The position numbers and the translations under genes are program-made. A stretch of 64,000 bases of DNA from an uncultured SAR86 cluster bacterium (GTDB taxonomy: Bacteria > Pseudomonadota > Gammaproteobacteria > Magnimaribacterales > D2472): NCBI GenBank assembly GCA_905181645.1, contig CAJIYN010000002.1:387785-451784 (forward strand). Reading direction: 5' to 3'. A model generated the notes under the pieces. It was given only the letters and a program-made list of their open reading frames with translations. It did not search any database and was not told the origin of the DNA. Below are positions 20,251-29,349 of the stretch, piece by piece (positions within the stretch are counted from its first letter, which is position 1; each line of letters starts with the position of its first letter).

Positions 20251-20861
20251 ATTAGATCTTTATTTAATAGGCTGGATAACAAATCTAGCCTATCGTTTCC
20301 AAAAAACATCTTATCTTGATAAAAGAAAGTTGGTGAACCAAAACCACCCTTTTCAATTAGATCTTCAGAATTCTTAATCAATTGAAGTTTTGTTGATGGC
20401 ATTTTGATAAATTCAAAAAACTCTAAAGGATCTAATCCTCTATTAAGACAAATATCCTCAAGCACTTTATCTGAACTTATATCTTTATTATAAGTCCAAT
20501 AAGCTTTAAAAATGTCTAATGCAAAATCATAGGAGATATTCTTAGATTCGGCATATAAACATCCCCGCATTGCTTTTACAGAATTAATGGGAAATATACT
20601 TGGCCAATTTATAATAATATCCCTGCTCATTGCCCAATTTTGAATATCACTTAAATAATATTTTTCTTTTGCAGGAATGGGGTTTTCTCGACTTTTGTAG
20701 ACTGAAGGATTTACAGTATTAAATATTCCACCAACTAAGATTGGTCTATATTGAATTTCAATATTGTTCTCTTCTGCTAGATCTTTTAGAGCACTAAAAG
20801 ATAAATATGTCCAAGGACTTGAACAATCAAAGAAAAATTCGATATAGTTAGCATTCATCAT
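20247..20861 (-). CDS. DsbA-family oxidoreductase / 2-hydroxychromene-2-carboxylate isomerase-like
   Basis: 204 residues, intact. The start MMNANYIEFFFDCSSPWTYLSFSAL is characteristic of the HCCA isomerase group of the DsbA fold, where the active-site motif is SPW/SP-Y rather than CxxC. The C-terminus GGFGSPTFFYQDKMFFGNDRLDLL matches the family's glutathione-binding cis-proline and FGNDR motifs. These enzymes are glutathione-dependent isomerases in aromatic degradation or of unknown substrate. Convergent with the upstream operon (4-nt overlap) and divergent from prc. No aromatic pathway is visible nearby, so the native substrate is unknown. Confidence 0.83.
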   Translation of the reverse strand: MMNANYIEFFFDCSSPWTYLSFSALKDLAEENNIEIQYRPILVGGIFNTVNPSVYKSRENPIPAKEKYYLSDIQNWAMSRDIIINWPSIFPINSVKAMRGCLYAESKNISYDFALDIFKAYWTYNKDISSDKVLEDICLNRGLDPLEFFEFIKMPSTKLQLIKNSEDLIEKGGFGSPTFFYQDKMFFGNDRLDLLSSLLNKDLI

Positions 20862-20887
20862 ACAAAACTATACATCTAAATAATAAA

Positions 20888-22921
20888 TTGAACATTAAAA
20901 ATATAAATTTTGCTTCAAAGCTTTTAGATCCTTCCAGACAGGTCTCATTATTGGCAGGAAATATTGCCTTTAAAGCCGACGAAAATAGAGTTTTATTAAG
21001 TGATGAGATTTTTACAAAACTCACTGAAGAGCATTATGCTCAAATCTTAGATGATGATTTTAATTATAAATATATTGAGCATCTTATTAATGAGCTTGAT
21101 AATAATAAACGGTACTTTACTAAATATGAGGTTAATCGTTTCTTAAATTCAGCGAAGCTTTTTAACCCATCAAAGCAAACATTTGATATTAAGTCCGCTT
21201 ATAAAATAATTAATCTTTATTTTAATAGGCTCCTAGAATTTTCTGATTATCAAATAATGTTGATTGAGAAAGAGGCATTTATTTATAGCGGTGTAGACTC
21301 TTTAGATATTTATTCCGATGATAATGAGTGGCAGGCCTCTAAGTTAGCACTTAAGAAATTATGGAAAAAAATTACTAAAAACGACATGCTTACTTCTGAG
21401 TTAGCTGATAAGTCAGATGATAATTCTATTGAGAATATTAAAAAAAGATACACCAATAGAATAAGAAGAATTAATCAAAGAAAAGATGAGGATATCTTTT
21501 CGTTAGCTATGAACTCTTTAACCAGTCAATTTGATCCTCACTCAACATATTTTTCACCGCGATCAGCTGAAGATTTTGAGTTAAATATGAGTCTTAAATT
21601 AGAAGGTATAGGCGCTCTTTTAACCACAGAAGATGACTATGCAGAAATTGTTAGTCTTGTTCCAGGAGGCCCTGCAGAAAAATCTGGACAAATTGATCCC
21701 GAAGATAAAATTACAAGAATCAAACAAGAAGATTCAGAAGAGTTTATTGATGTTATTGGCTGGAGAGTTGATGAAGTTGTTGATTTAATTAGAGGAAAAA
21801 AAGTTTCTGATGCTTTAGATAGTTTATACCTTCAAATTCTGAAGATAATAGTAATAGAAAAGTTGTAAATCTTATTAGAGAAGAAATTAAGTTAGAAGAT
21901 AGAGCTGCAAAATCAAAAATTCATTCAGTAAAAATAATGGATCAAGAATATAAAATTGGAATAATCGATTTACCTACATTTTATATTGATTTTGAGGCTT
22001 ATCGAAATAGAGATCCAAATTACAAGAGCAGCAGCAATGATGTTAAAAAAATATTAAAGGAATTTAATAATTAACTGTTAGGTTCAGTTTCTTTAAGAGG
22101 TAACTCAGGAGGTTCGCTCTATGAAGCAAATAAACTTACAGGTTTGTTTGTATCATCAGGCGCGACAGTTCAAGTTAAACAAAATTCAGGGAAAATAGGA
22201 TCTTGGGGAGACTACTATGCAAAGCAAGCATGGAAAAAACCTGTAGCTGTTCTAGTTGATAGAGGCTCTGCTTCTGCATCGGAAATATTTGCAGCAGCTA
22301 TACAGGACTATCAAAGGGGAATCATTGTGGGGCACCAAACATACGGAAAAGGCACAGTACAGAAATTAGATGATTTAAGTGATGGCCAGATAAAATTAAC
22401 TGAATCTAAATTTTATAGGATCACAGGAAGTGGGACTCAGAATAAAGGAGTAATTCCAGATATTGAATTACCCTCTTCATGGGATATTGAGACAAGTGGT
22501 GAAAGTTCTTTATACCTATCTTTGCCCTGGGACACGATACCGCCTGTTAGATATAGAACTTTTGATATTGATGAGGATATTCTTGCAGCTGTAAAAAAAT
22601 CTCATCTAAATCGCTTAAATGAAAGCCCTAATATGAAATATATTCTGAATCTAAGAGAGAGATATGACCTTGTAAAAAATAAGAAAGAGTTGTCTCTTAA
22701 CATTGATATTAGCAATTAGAGATTATGAAATAGAAAAGATTGGATTTTTGACATTGAAAACACACGAAGAGAAAATGTTGGTCTTACTAGATTTGAAACA
22801 TATTCAGATATGGAAGATTTTAATAAAGAAAAGGATGAAAGATGAAGATATAGATGTTGAATTTGCCAAACAAAAAGTAAAAGACGAAATAGAAACTGAA
22901 ACATCTAGTTTTAATCACTAA
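20888..22921 (+). CDS. prc: Carboxy-terminal processing (tail-specific) protease Prc, S41 family (several frameshifts)
   Basis: A periplasmic serine protease that trims C-termini. Pieces in order: N-terminal region (LLSDEIFTKLTEEHYAQ, NRFLNSAKL, SQFDPHSTYFSPRSAEDFE), the PDZ domain (GALLTTEDDYAEIVSLVPGGPAEKSG), a gap at 21868-22140 readable as VNLIREEIKLEDRAAKS and SLRGNSGGSLYEA, then the catalytic block DRGSASASEIFAAAIQDYQRG (serine) and TYGKGTVQKL (lysine). The C-terminal domain has ENTRRENVGLTRFETYSDMEDF and an acidic tail. The start is TTG or lost. SLLAGNIAFKADENR looks like the end of a signal peptide distorted by an indel. Essentially whole, about 675 residues. Confidence 0.88.
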
Positions 22922-22936
22922 ACTAGGTCAATAATT

Positions 22937-23752
22937 ATGTTAATAGTTTCCTTTAATATTAATAGTATAAGAGCAAGACCTCATCAATTAGAGTATATAA
23001 GAGATGTAATAAAGCCAGATGTTATTGGATTACAAGAAACAAAAGTAAATGATCCTGATTTTCCATTGGAAGTAATAAAGGAAATTGGTTATCACACTGA
23101 GTACTGGGGCCAAAAAGGTCATTATGGAGTGGCTATTCTTAGTAAAAAAAAACCTATTGCAACCCAAAAAGGTTTTGCAGATGACATAGAAGAAGATCAA
23201 AAGCGTTTTATACAATGCACTTATGATTTTAATGGTTCAGAGATTATTGTTATGAATGGCTATTTTCCTCAAGGTGAGAGCATTCATCATGAGACTAAAT
23301 TTCCAAAAAAAATTAAATACTATGATGACTTAAGCAAGCACATAAAGGCTTTAAAAAAGAAGCAAGAAAACTTAATAATTATGGGTGATTTTAATGTTGC
23401 TCCTGAAGATATAGATATAGGCATAGGGCCTATAAATATGAAAAGATGGCTTAGAGATGGAAAAACTTCATTTCAGCCTCAAGAGCGTGAAATGTGGAAT
23501 AGTATAAAAAATTTAGGCTTTCAAGATTCTTGGAGGTGCATTCACCCCTGAAGAATCCACAATTTATTCATGGTTCGACTATAGGTCAAGGATGTTTGAT
23601 GATAATCCCAAGAGAGGCCTTAGAATTGATCATATAATGCTTTCAAATAACCTTGTGGATGGTATATGCAAGAAACTGGGATAGACTACGAAGCAAGGGC
23701 AATGGAAAAACCCTCAGATCATTGCCCTGTATGGGTTGAATTAGGTAGTTAG
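22937..23752 (+). CDS. xthA: Exodeoxyribonuclease III (one frameshift)
   Basis: An AP endonuclease / 3'-5' exonuclease for base-excision repair. Frame one (22937-23551) carries [33 protein letters not shown] and the catalytic [14 protein letters not shown]. After a break near 23548 the protein continues [27 protein letters not shown] and [13 protein letters not shown], with a further indel near 23670, to a TAG at 23752. Full length is about 270 residues, normal. Its last 205 bp are present again at 24855-25059 as part of a tandem duplication. Its stop overlaps the convergent tadA stop by 4 nt. Confidence 0.9.
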
Positions 23753-24216
23753 TGTCTTTTTGTTTTAAAGAAATCCTTTACTATTTTGCTAGGCGCTTGC
23801 TCATAGGAGACTTCCTTTAGCTGCCACAATCGATCTTTGATTAAATGGTTTATCTGTAAAGGTTGTCTATTGAGGTAATAGCACCAGTTTTTGGTTCAAA
23901 TGAAGAATAAACAAGCCTCGATACTCTTGCATCAATTAAAGCTTTAGCGCACATGTGGCATGGCTCTAAAGTTACATAGATACATGTAGTGTCTTTCATC
24001 TATCAGTTTTGTATAGTTTGACTTGCATCTTTTATGGCTAAGAATTTCAGCATGCGCTGTTACATCGGTCAGTGAAATAACTTGATTAAAACCTCTACCA
24101 ATAATTTTATTATCTAGAGTTATTACTGCTCCAACTGGGACCTCATCAACTAATGCTGCCTCTTTTGCAAGCTGAATAGCTTCCTGCATAAATGCACGAT
24201 CAAGTTCAGAAAACAT
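23749..24216 (-). CDS. tadA: tRNA-specific adenosine deaminase TadA, copy 1 (one frameshift)
   Basis: Converts A34 to inosine in tRNA-Arg(ACG). It has [29 protein letters not shown], the zinc and proton-shuttle motif TAHAEIL, and, after an indel near 24000, [22 protein letters not shown] (PCxxC zinc motif). A downstream frame gives [28 protein letters not shown], with a stop at 23749. About 155 residues when merged. A second near-identical copy occurs at 25056-25521. In this copy the codon after AEILS is His (SHKRC), whereas copy 2 has Tyr; neither matches the family's usual alanine-rich helix well, so this region may hold another indel. Confidence 0.87.
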
Positions 24217-24224
24217 TAAATATA

Positions 24225-24716
24225 TTAATAAAGTTCGATTTTAGCTAAATCAACTTCTGCGTAAAAATCTTTTCCATAAGCTACAACAGCAATCCAGTTT
24301 ACCTTTGAAGATTTAACTTTGCGTGGAACGTAAGCAGGACCAACTCTTTGAAAAGAAGTAAAAGGAATATCTAAAATTTCCCAATTGTCATTGGCAGTAA
24401 AGGTAGCCTTGTAATATTGCCAAGGTAGAAATGTTGCAGGAGTTCTAAGATGAATCTCATAAACCTCACCATTTCCTCTTGTTTTAATTCTCACCCCTTC
24501 ATAATCATCTGAACCTGCATCAACTCTTGATCTAAATTGAATAAAGCCACCATTATTTTTTGTGCTAACTTCACCTTCTAGTCTATAAAAATTAATATCT
24601 TCATCAGATAGTTTTGTAAATTTAATCTCTGAGAGTCCGCCCATAACCTGGTCTGAAACAGGGTCCCATTGAGCTCGATTATTGTCAAAATCTTCAATAA
24701 CTAAATTATCAGCCAT
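24225..24716 (-). CDS. CIA30-domain protein (NADH:ubiquinone oxidoreductase intermediate-associated protein 30 family), copy 1
   Basis: 163 residues, beginning MADNLVIEDFDNNRAQWDPVSDQVMGGLSE, the CIA30 signature (SDxVMGG), with EGEVSTKNNGGFIQFRS and a galactose-binding-like beta-sandwich pattern throughout. Bacterial members are small soluble proteins of unknown role; in mitochondria the domain assists complex I assembly. No signal peptide is visible. The protein is identical residue for residue to the copy at 25530-26021. It lies 8 nt upstream of tadA, so the two probably share a transcript. Confidence 0.85.
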   Translation of the reverse strand: MADNLVIEDFDNNRAQWDPVSDQVMGGLSEIKFTKLSDEDINFYRLEGEVSTKNNGGFIQFRSRVDAGSDDYEGVRIKTRGNGEVYEIHLRTPATFLPWQYYKATFTANDNWEILDIPFTSFQRVGPAYVPRKVKSSKVNWIAVVAYGKDFYAEVDLAKIELY

Positions 24717-24771
24717 TAAAGATGATGAGAAAAGTAACGCGTTTCTTTATAATTTTCCGTCTCATATTATT

Positions 24772-24857
24772 TTAAGTTTTTTTATTAATTGTCTCAGCAG
24801 GAAACCAAGGCCATTTACATACAGTAGCTTCTTTTTGACCATCTGGGGTTACTACTG
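24772..24857 (-). pseudogene. 3' fragment of the DmdA-like gene at the end of duplication unit 1
   Basis: About 86 bp encode only the last residues of the DmdA-like protein (VTPDGQKEATVCKWPWFPAE) and its stop, after which the sequence switches at CTGAA into xthA. It has no start or upstream part and cannot be functional. The intact gene lies in the second unit. Its presence defines the right boundary of the duplicated segment. Confidence 0.8.
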
Positions 24858-25059
24858 AAGAATCCACAATTTATTCATGGTTCGACTATAGGTCAAGGAT
24901 GTTTGATGATAATCCCAAGAGAGGCCTTAGAATTGATCATATAATGCTTTCAAATAACCTTGTGGATGGTATATGCAAGAAACTGGGATAGACTACGAAG
25001 CAAGGGCAATGGAAAAACCCTCAGATCATTGCCCTGTATGGGTAGAATTAGGTAGTTAG
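24855..25059 (+). pseudogene. 3' fragment of xthA at the start of duplication unit 2
   Basis: About 205 bp encode only the last third of exonuclease III ([14 protein letters not shown] to [12 protein letters not shown]) and its stop. There is no start codon or catalytic N-terminal part, so it is a non-functional remnant created by the tandem duplication. It carries one substitution near the end (GTAGAA versus GTTGAA) and the same internal indel as the parent copy. Confidence 0.82.
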
Positions 25060-25521
25060 TTTCTTTTTGTTTTAAAGAAATCCTTTAATATTTTGCTAGT
25101 CTCTTGTTCATAGGAGACTTCCTTTGCTGCCACAATCGATCTTATGATTAAATGGTTTATCTGTAAAGGTTGTCTATTGAGGTAATAGCACCAGTTTTTG
25201 GTTCAAATGAAGAATAAACAAGCCTCGATACTCTTGCATCAATTAAAGCTTTAGCGCACATGTGGCATGGCTCTAAAGTTACATAGATACATGTATTCTT
25301 TAATCTATCAGTTTTGTATAGTTTGACTTGCATCTTTTATAGCTAAGAATTTCAGCATGCGCTGTTACATCGGTCAGTGAAATAACTTGATTAAAACCTC
25401 TACCAATAATTTTATTATCTAGAGTTATTACTGCTCCAACTGGGACCTCATCAACTAATGCTGCCTCTTTTGCAAGCTGAATAGCTTCCTGCATAAATGC
25501 ACGATCAAGTTCAGAAAACAT
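25056..25521 (-). CDS. tadA: tRNA-specific adenosine deaminase TadA, copy 2 (one frameshift)
   Basis: Second copy within the tandem duplication. It has the same N-terminus, the same HAEIL and PCHMC motifs and the same frame break between them, here with a slightly different error pattern around 25293-25305 (ATTCTTTAATC). It ends KTKRN rather than KTKRH. Two tadA genes are unusual because the enzyme is essential and normally single-copy. If the duplication is an assembly artefact, only one gene exists, and this copy, joined to a complete dmdA, represents the true right-hand context. Confidence 0.85.
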
Positions 25522-25529
25522 TAAATATA

Positions 25530-26021
25530 TTAATAAAGTTCGATTTTAGCTAAATCAACTTCTGCGTAAAAATCTTTTCCATAAGCTACAACAGCAATCC
25601 AGTTTACCTTTGAAGATTTAACTTTGCGTGGAACGTAAGCAGGACCAACTCTTTGAAAAGAAGTAAAAGGAATATCTAAAATTTCCCAATTGTCATTGGC
25701 AGTAAAGGTAGCCTTGTAATATTGCCAAGGTAGAAATGTTGCAGGAGTTCTAAGATGAATCTCATAAACCTCACCATTTCCTCTTGTTTTAATTCTCACC
25801 CCTTCATAATCATCTGAACCTGCATCAACTCTTGATCTAAATTGAATAAAGCCACCATTATTTTTTGTGCTAACTTCACCTTCTAGTCTATAAAAATTAA
25901 TATCTTCATCAGATAGTTTTGTAAATTTAATCTCTGAGAGTCCGCCCATAACCTGGTCTGAAACAGGGTCCCATTGAGCTCGATTATTGTCAAAATCTTC
26001 AATAACTAAATTATCAGCCAT
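25530..26021 (-). CDS. CIA30-domain protein, copy 2
   Basis: Identical in all 163 residues to the copy at 24225-24716, including SDQVMGG and the C-terminal FYAEVDLAKIELY. It lies between tadA copy 2 and the complete DmdA-like gene, 55 nt from the stop of the latter, so in the undisturbed order it is probably co-transcribed downstream of dmdA. The lack of even silent protein-level divergence between copies argues for a very recent event or an assembly duplication. Confidence 0.85.
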   Translation of the reverse strand: MADNLVIEDFDNNRAQWDPVSDQVMGGLSEIKFTKLSDEDINFYRLEGEVSTKNNGGFIQFRSRVDAGSDDYEGVRIKTRGNGEVYEIHLRTPATFLPWQYYKATFTANDNWEILDIPFTSFQRVGPAYVPRKVKSSKVNWIAVVAYGKDFYAEVDLAKIELY

Positions 26022-26076
26022 TAAAGATGATGAGAAAAGTAACGCGTTTCTTTATAATTTTCCGTCTCATATTATT

Positions 26077-27229
26077 TTAAGTTTTTTTATTAATTGTCTC
26101 AGCAGGAAACCAAGGCCATTTACATACAGTAGCTTCTTTTTGACCATCTGGGGTTACTACTGAAAAAGTAGTATCGATATGACTTAATTCAACAGGTACA
26201 TTAGCAAAGCCTATATTTTTATTTAATCTTGGTGAGAAGATACATCTTGAGATATGGCCTATCTTTACATTATTATCTTTAACTGGCCAAAATTGCTCTG
26301 GTGGAGTTTTAATAGGATCTCCATCGATAACTACACCTACTAACTTTCGCTTAGTGCCCTCTTCTTCTATTTTCTTTAAAGCTGCCTTGCCTATAAATTC
26401 AATTGATTGACTGGTATCAACTAACCTATCTAAGCCTATAGTGAAAGGACTATCCTCTCTTAGCATATCTGAGGAATACGATAATAAACCTCCTTCTATA
26501 CTTCTAATAGCATTCGGAGCTATAGGAACTATATTAAATTCTAATCCAGCTTCTCGGACTAATTCCCATAATTTATTTCCGAGCTTGTGATCTCGAAGGT
26601 AGAGTTCGTAACTAATCTCGCCACTCCATCCAGTCCTTCCTAATACAAGAGGTATACCTTGCAAGGATGTTTCTCTCGCTCTATAAAATCCAACATTTTT
26701 ATGATCTTCATCAAATAATTTTTCTATAAGCATGTGAGCTTTTGGACCGCCTATTTGTAAAGGAGATACATCAGGCTCAAATACATTAACGTCCATGCCT
26801 GAATTAATTGCAGTTCCTTGCAACCATAACAGTACATCACTATCTCCAGGTGAAATCCAGAACTGGTCTGGTTGAAGTCTTAATAAAACTGCATCATTAA
26901 TGATTCCTCCATCTTCATCAGTAATTAGCGCGTATTTCCCTTGCCCAATCTGTAATTTTGAAAGGTCTCTTGATGTAATGTATTCGACAAATTTAAAGGC
27001 ATCATTTCCAGTAATTTCTACTTGACGTTCTGCTGCCACATCCCACATAGTCACATCATTAACCAGACTATGATATTCGCTCTCGGGCACTTGTATAAAC
27101 CGTTGGCATATACATATGGTTGTAAATAGTAAAAGCTTTGGCTCCATATTTTCTTGTTGAATTATAAAATGGTGATTTTCTAATTCTAGAACCAAACGAA
27201 ATGTATGCTGATGGATCAATATTGTTCAT
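26077..27229 (-). CDS. dmdA: DmdA-like protein, candidate dimethylsulfoniopropionate demethylase (GcvT fold; frameshift near N-terminus)
   Basis: A tetrahydrofolate-dependent aminomethyltransferase-fold protein. Reading the alternate frame gives the true start at 27229: MNNIDPSAYISFGSRIRKSPF, then GAKAFTIYNHMYMPTVY, a DmdA-type N-terminus. After a break near 27080 it has SLVNDVTMWDVAAERQVEI, TSRDLSKLQIGQGKYA, DQFWISPGDSDVLLWLQG and APNAIRSIEGGLLSYSSDM, all close to DmdA and unlike classical GcvT. Known DmdA demethylates DMSP to methylmercaptopropionate, a common marine trait. Paralogues with unknown substrates exist, so the exact substrate is not certain. About 385 residues. Confidence 0.75.
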
Positions 27230-27258
27230 AAATTTATCCTATAAGTCTATAAATATGC

Positions 27259-28548
27259 TTAGCTTAATTCCTTAATCATTACTTTTTCAAGCTTTTTATT
27301 TTCTTTATATGCTTTGAAAATTGGTAGTTTTAAATTAGGGGCCAAATTATCTCCCATTCTCTTGATTTGTATATAAAACCAAGCCTGCTGAGAGAAAGCA
27401 TTAAGGGCTTGAATAATTAAAAATGGACTATGAGGTGACAGCCACCATTTACCAATTTGAAGGGATTTTTCATAGGATGGTAACTCTTGAATAGAGCCAG
27501 CCAGCAAATCATTTAATACTAATGGTTCAGCACATAGGGGCCTTCCTACACCTATCAAATCGCAGGCTTTTGCATTTAATGCAGCATTCATTCCAGCTGA
27601 AGTTCGAAATCCACCTGTTACCATTAAAGGAATATTAATAGCTTTTTGTATTTTTTCTGCATAATTTAAAAAATATGCTTCTCTGGCAATAGTGCTTGGC
27701 TTTCTTATTTCACTTCGCTCTTTATTAACACTTACATCATCTAATCCAAGTAAACGAGGTTGTTCATATGTTCCACCTGAAATTTCAATAACATCAACTC
27801 CTGCGTCATCTAATAATTTAGCAACTTTTATTGAATCTAAATCACTAAAACCACCTTTTTGAAAATCAGCAGAATTTAACTTAACAGCTATTGGAAAATC
27901 ATTACCCAATTCAGCGCGACAGCCTTCAATAATTCTTAGCATAAGCCTGGATCGATTCTCGATTGAGCCACCCCACTCATCGTCTCTTAAATTAATGTCC
28001 GGTGAAAGAAATTGTGAAAGCAAATAACCGTGGGCTGCACTTCCTAAAATGCCAGTAAAACCAGATTCTTTTGCAATTTTAGCAACAAAAATAAATCTTT
28101 CGATCACGTCCTCTATATCATCAACTGTCATAGGAACTGGAACCCCGTAATTAGCAGTTGGAATTATTAGCTGGACTGAGGATGGTGAAATAGGATTTGG
28201 ATTTATTGCGCCAGGTGTCTGTCTGCCAGCGTGGCTTATTTGCATCCAAAATTGTGTATTATTTTTGGTGCCTGCTTCAGCCCATTTTTTAAGCATATCT
28301 ATTTGATTGAGATAAGAATCTTTTTCTATAGCGACATTTCCTGGACCCTCGAGATATCTTCTATCTACTTGAACATTTCCAGACAAGAGGATAGCAGCTC
28401 CACCTGAAGACCATTTTTTATAAAGATTAATATGTCTTTGGGTTGCAAAATTATTTGAATCAGCAATGCCTTCAGTCATAGCAGCTTTGCAAAGCCTATT
28501 CTTTAAGGTAACACCACAAGGTAATGTAAAATTAGATCCTATTGTCAT
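27259..28548 (-). CDS. NADH:flavin oxidoreductase, old yellow enzyme family
   Basis: Intact 429-residue FMN TIM-barrel enzyme. It begins LPCGVTLKNRLCKAAMTEGIAD, with QISHAGRQTPG (substrate histidine region), GAAHGYLLSQFLSPDINLRDDEWGG and DVIEISGGTYEQPR, and a flavin phosphate site VTGGFRTSAGMNAAL-KACDLIGVGRPL. There is no C-terminal 4Fe-4S or second flavin domain, unlike 2,4-dienoyl-CoA reductase. Such enzymes reduce activated alkenes. The C-terminal 80 residues are family-specific and may dock a partner. It lies 29 nt upstream of dmdA on the same strand and 15 nt downstream of arsC. Confidence 0.87.
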   Translation of the reverse strand: MTIGSNFTLPCGVTLKNRLCKAAMTEGIADSNNFATQRHINLYKKWSSGGAAILLSGNVQVDRRYLEGPGNVAIEKDSYLNQIDMLKKWAEAGTKNNTQFWMQISHAGRQTPGAINPNPISPSSVQLIIPTANYGVPVPMTVDDIEDVIERFIFVAKIAKESGFTGILGSAAHGYLLSQFLSPDINLRDDEWGGSIENRSRLMLRIIEGCRAELGNDFPIAVKLNSADFQKGGFSDLDSIKVAKLLDDAGVDVIEISGGTYEQPRLLGLDDVSVNKERSEIRKPSTIAREAYFLNYAEKIQKAINIPLMVTGGFRTSAGMNAALNAKACDLIGVGRPLCAEPLVLNDLLAGSIQELPSYEKSLQIGKWWLSPHSPFLIIQALNAFSQQAWFYIQIKRMGDNLAPNLKLPIFKAYKENKKLEKVMIKELS

Positions 28549-28563
28549 AAATTATTATATTAA

Positions 28564-28914
28564 TTAAATTAAATTATTAACATTTTCAGGAGGTCTTCCT
28601 AAAACTGCATCAAGATCTTTGATTATAATTGGTCTTTCGATTAATTTTGGAAATTTAATCATGAAATTAATGATGTCTTGGTCTGATAGTTCTAAATTTC
28701 TTAAATTATTTGATTTATAGTCTTCTTCATCTATGCGAAGTAATGCTCTAGGCTCCATTTTTAGTTTAAGAAGAACATCTTCTATCTCTTTAATGGTTAA
28801 AGTCTCTTCTAGATATAACTTAATAGTATATTCACAATTATTATCTTGAATAATTTTTAATGCTTGTCTAGATTTGCTGCATCTAGGATTATGGTAAATA
28901 ATAAATTTACTCAT
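28564..28914 (-). CDS. arsC: Arsenate reductase, ArsC family (glutaredoxin-dependent type)
   Basis: 116 residues, intact. IIYHNPRCSKSRQAL holds the active-site cysteine, and RPIIIKDLDAVLGRPPENV holds the C-terminal arginine and GRPPE motif, both typical of the plasmid-R773-type ArsC. The arginine triad around the cysteine seems conserved. It reduces arsenate to arsenite with glutathione and glutaredoxin. No arsenite pump or ArsR is nearby, so it may serve housekeeping detoxification. Its ATG overlaps the stop of the SnoaL-like gene as TAATG. Confidence 0.9.
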   Translation of the reverse strand: MSKFIIYHNPRCSKSRQALKIIQDNNCEYTIKLYLEETLTIKEIEDVLLKLKMEPRALLRIDEEDYKSNNLRNLELSDQDIINFMIKFPKLIERPIIIKDLDAVLGRPPENVNNLI

Positions 28915-29337
28915 TATGCTAATTCTTCTAACATCCTCTGCATCTGCATATGAATAATATTCACAGCTTGTAATGGTCTTATCATTACTTTAAATTCTGA
29001 AATCTTTCCCTCGTCATTAAAAGTAATAATATCAACGCCATTTATAGATTCTTCAATTTTGGTCTCGAATTCAGGTAACTCGCCTGGTTTCCGTCATGAA
29101 CTAGCTTATCATGCTTTTTCAGCTAGACTCTTTTAATCCATCTGCTTCTTTTGTATCATCGCCACCAAAAGTATTCCCAGCAGCCATAAGATATAACTTC
29201 GTTAGGTCTTTACCTTTTTGGGGTGTAAAAACAACAGGTGAGTAAAAAATAACATCATCAGCTAGCAATTCATCTAGCCCACCTGGGAAATTTCCATGCG
29301 TATGATCATGCCATTTCTTAATATTCTCTTTAATCAT
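28914..29337 (-). CDS. SnoaL-like / NTF2-fold protein (frameshifted)
   Basis: The N-terminal part (ORF 29119-29337) reads WHDHTHGNFPGGLDELLADDVIFYSPVVFTPQKG, characteristic of nuclear transport factor 2-like proteins. After a break around 29100-29125 the reverse strand continues LPEFETKIEESINGVDIITFNDEGKISEFKVMIRPLQAV and ends MLEELA at 28914. About 140 residues, normal for this fold. The cone-shaped pocket usually binds a small hydrophobic ligand, and members act as isomerases, cyclases or ligand carriers. The neighbouring saccharopine dehydrogenase-like and acyl-CoA synthetase genes suggest a lipid-related role, which is inference. Confidence 0.72.
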
Positions 29338-29349
29338 TAAGCTTCTATT

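Larger units (their letters stand above)
23548..24854. repeat. Tandem duplication, unit 1 (about 1307 bp)
   Basis: This segment contains the 3' end of xthA, tadA, the CIA30 gene and the last 86 bp of the DmdA-like gene. It is repeated immediately downstream at 24855-26159, offset 1307 bp at the left end and 1305 bp from tadA on. The two copies differ at only about a dozen positions, mostly small indels and substitutions in the tadA 3' region. The junction shares CTGAA between xthA and dmdA, a microhomology consistent with a recent tandem duplication or an assembly duplication. Confidence 0.85.
24855..26159. repeat. Tandem duplication, unit 2 (about 1305 bp)
   Basis: Second copy of the 23548-24854 segment: xthA 3' fragment, tadA, CIA30 gene and dmdA 3' end, here continuing into the full DmdA-like gene. 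Differences from unit 1 include TTAGTTTC versus TTAGTGTC after xthA, ATTCTTTAATC versus AGTGTCTTTCATC in tadA, and several substitutions around 25100-25145. The CIA30 parts are identical at protein level. Confidence 0.85.
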
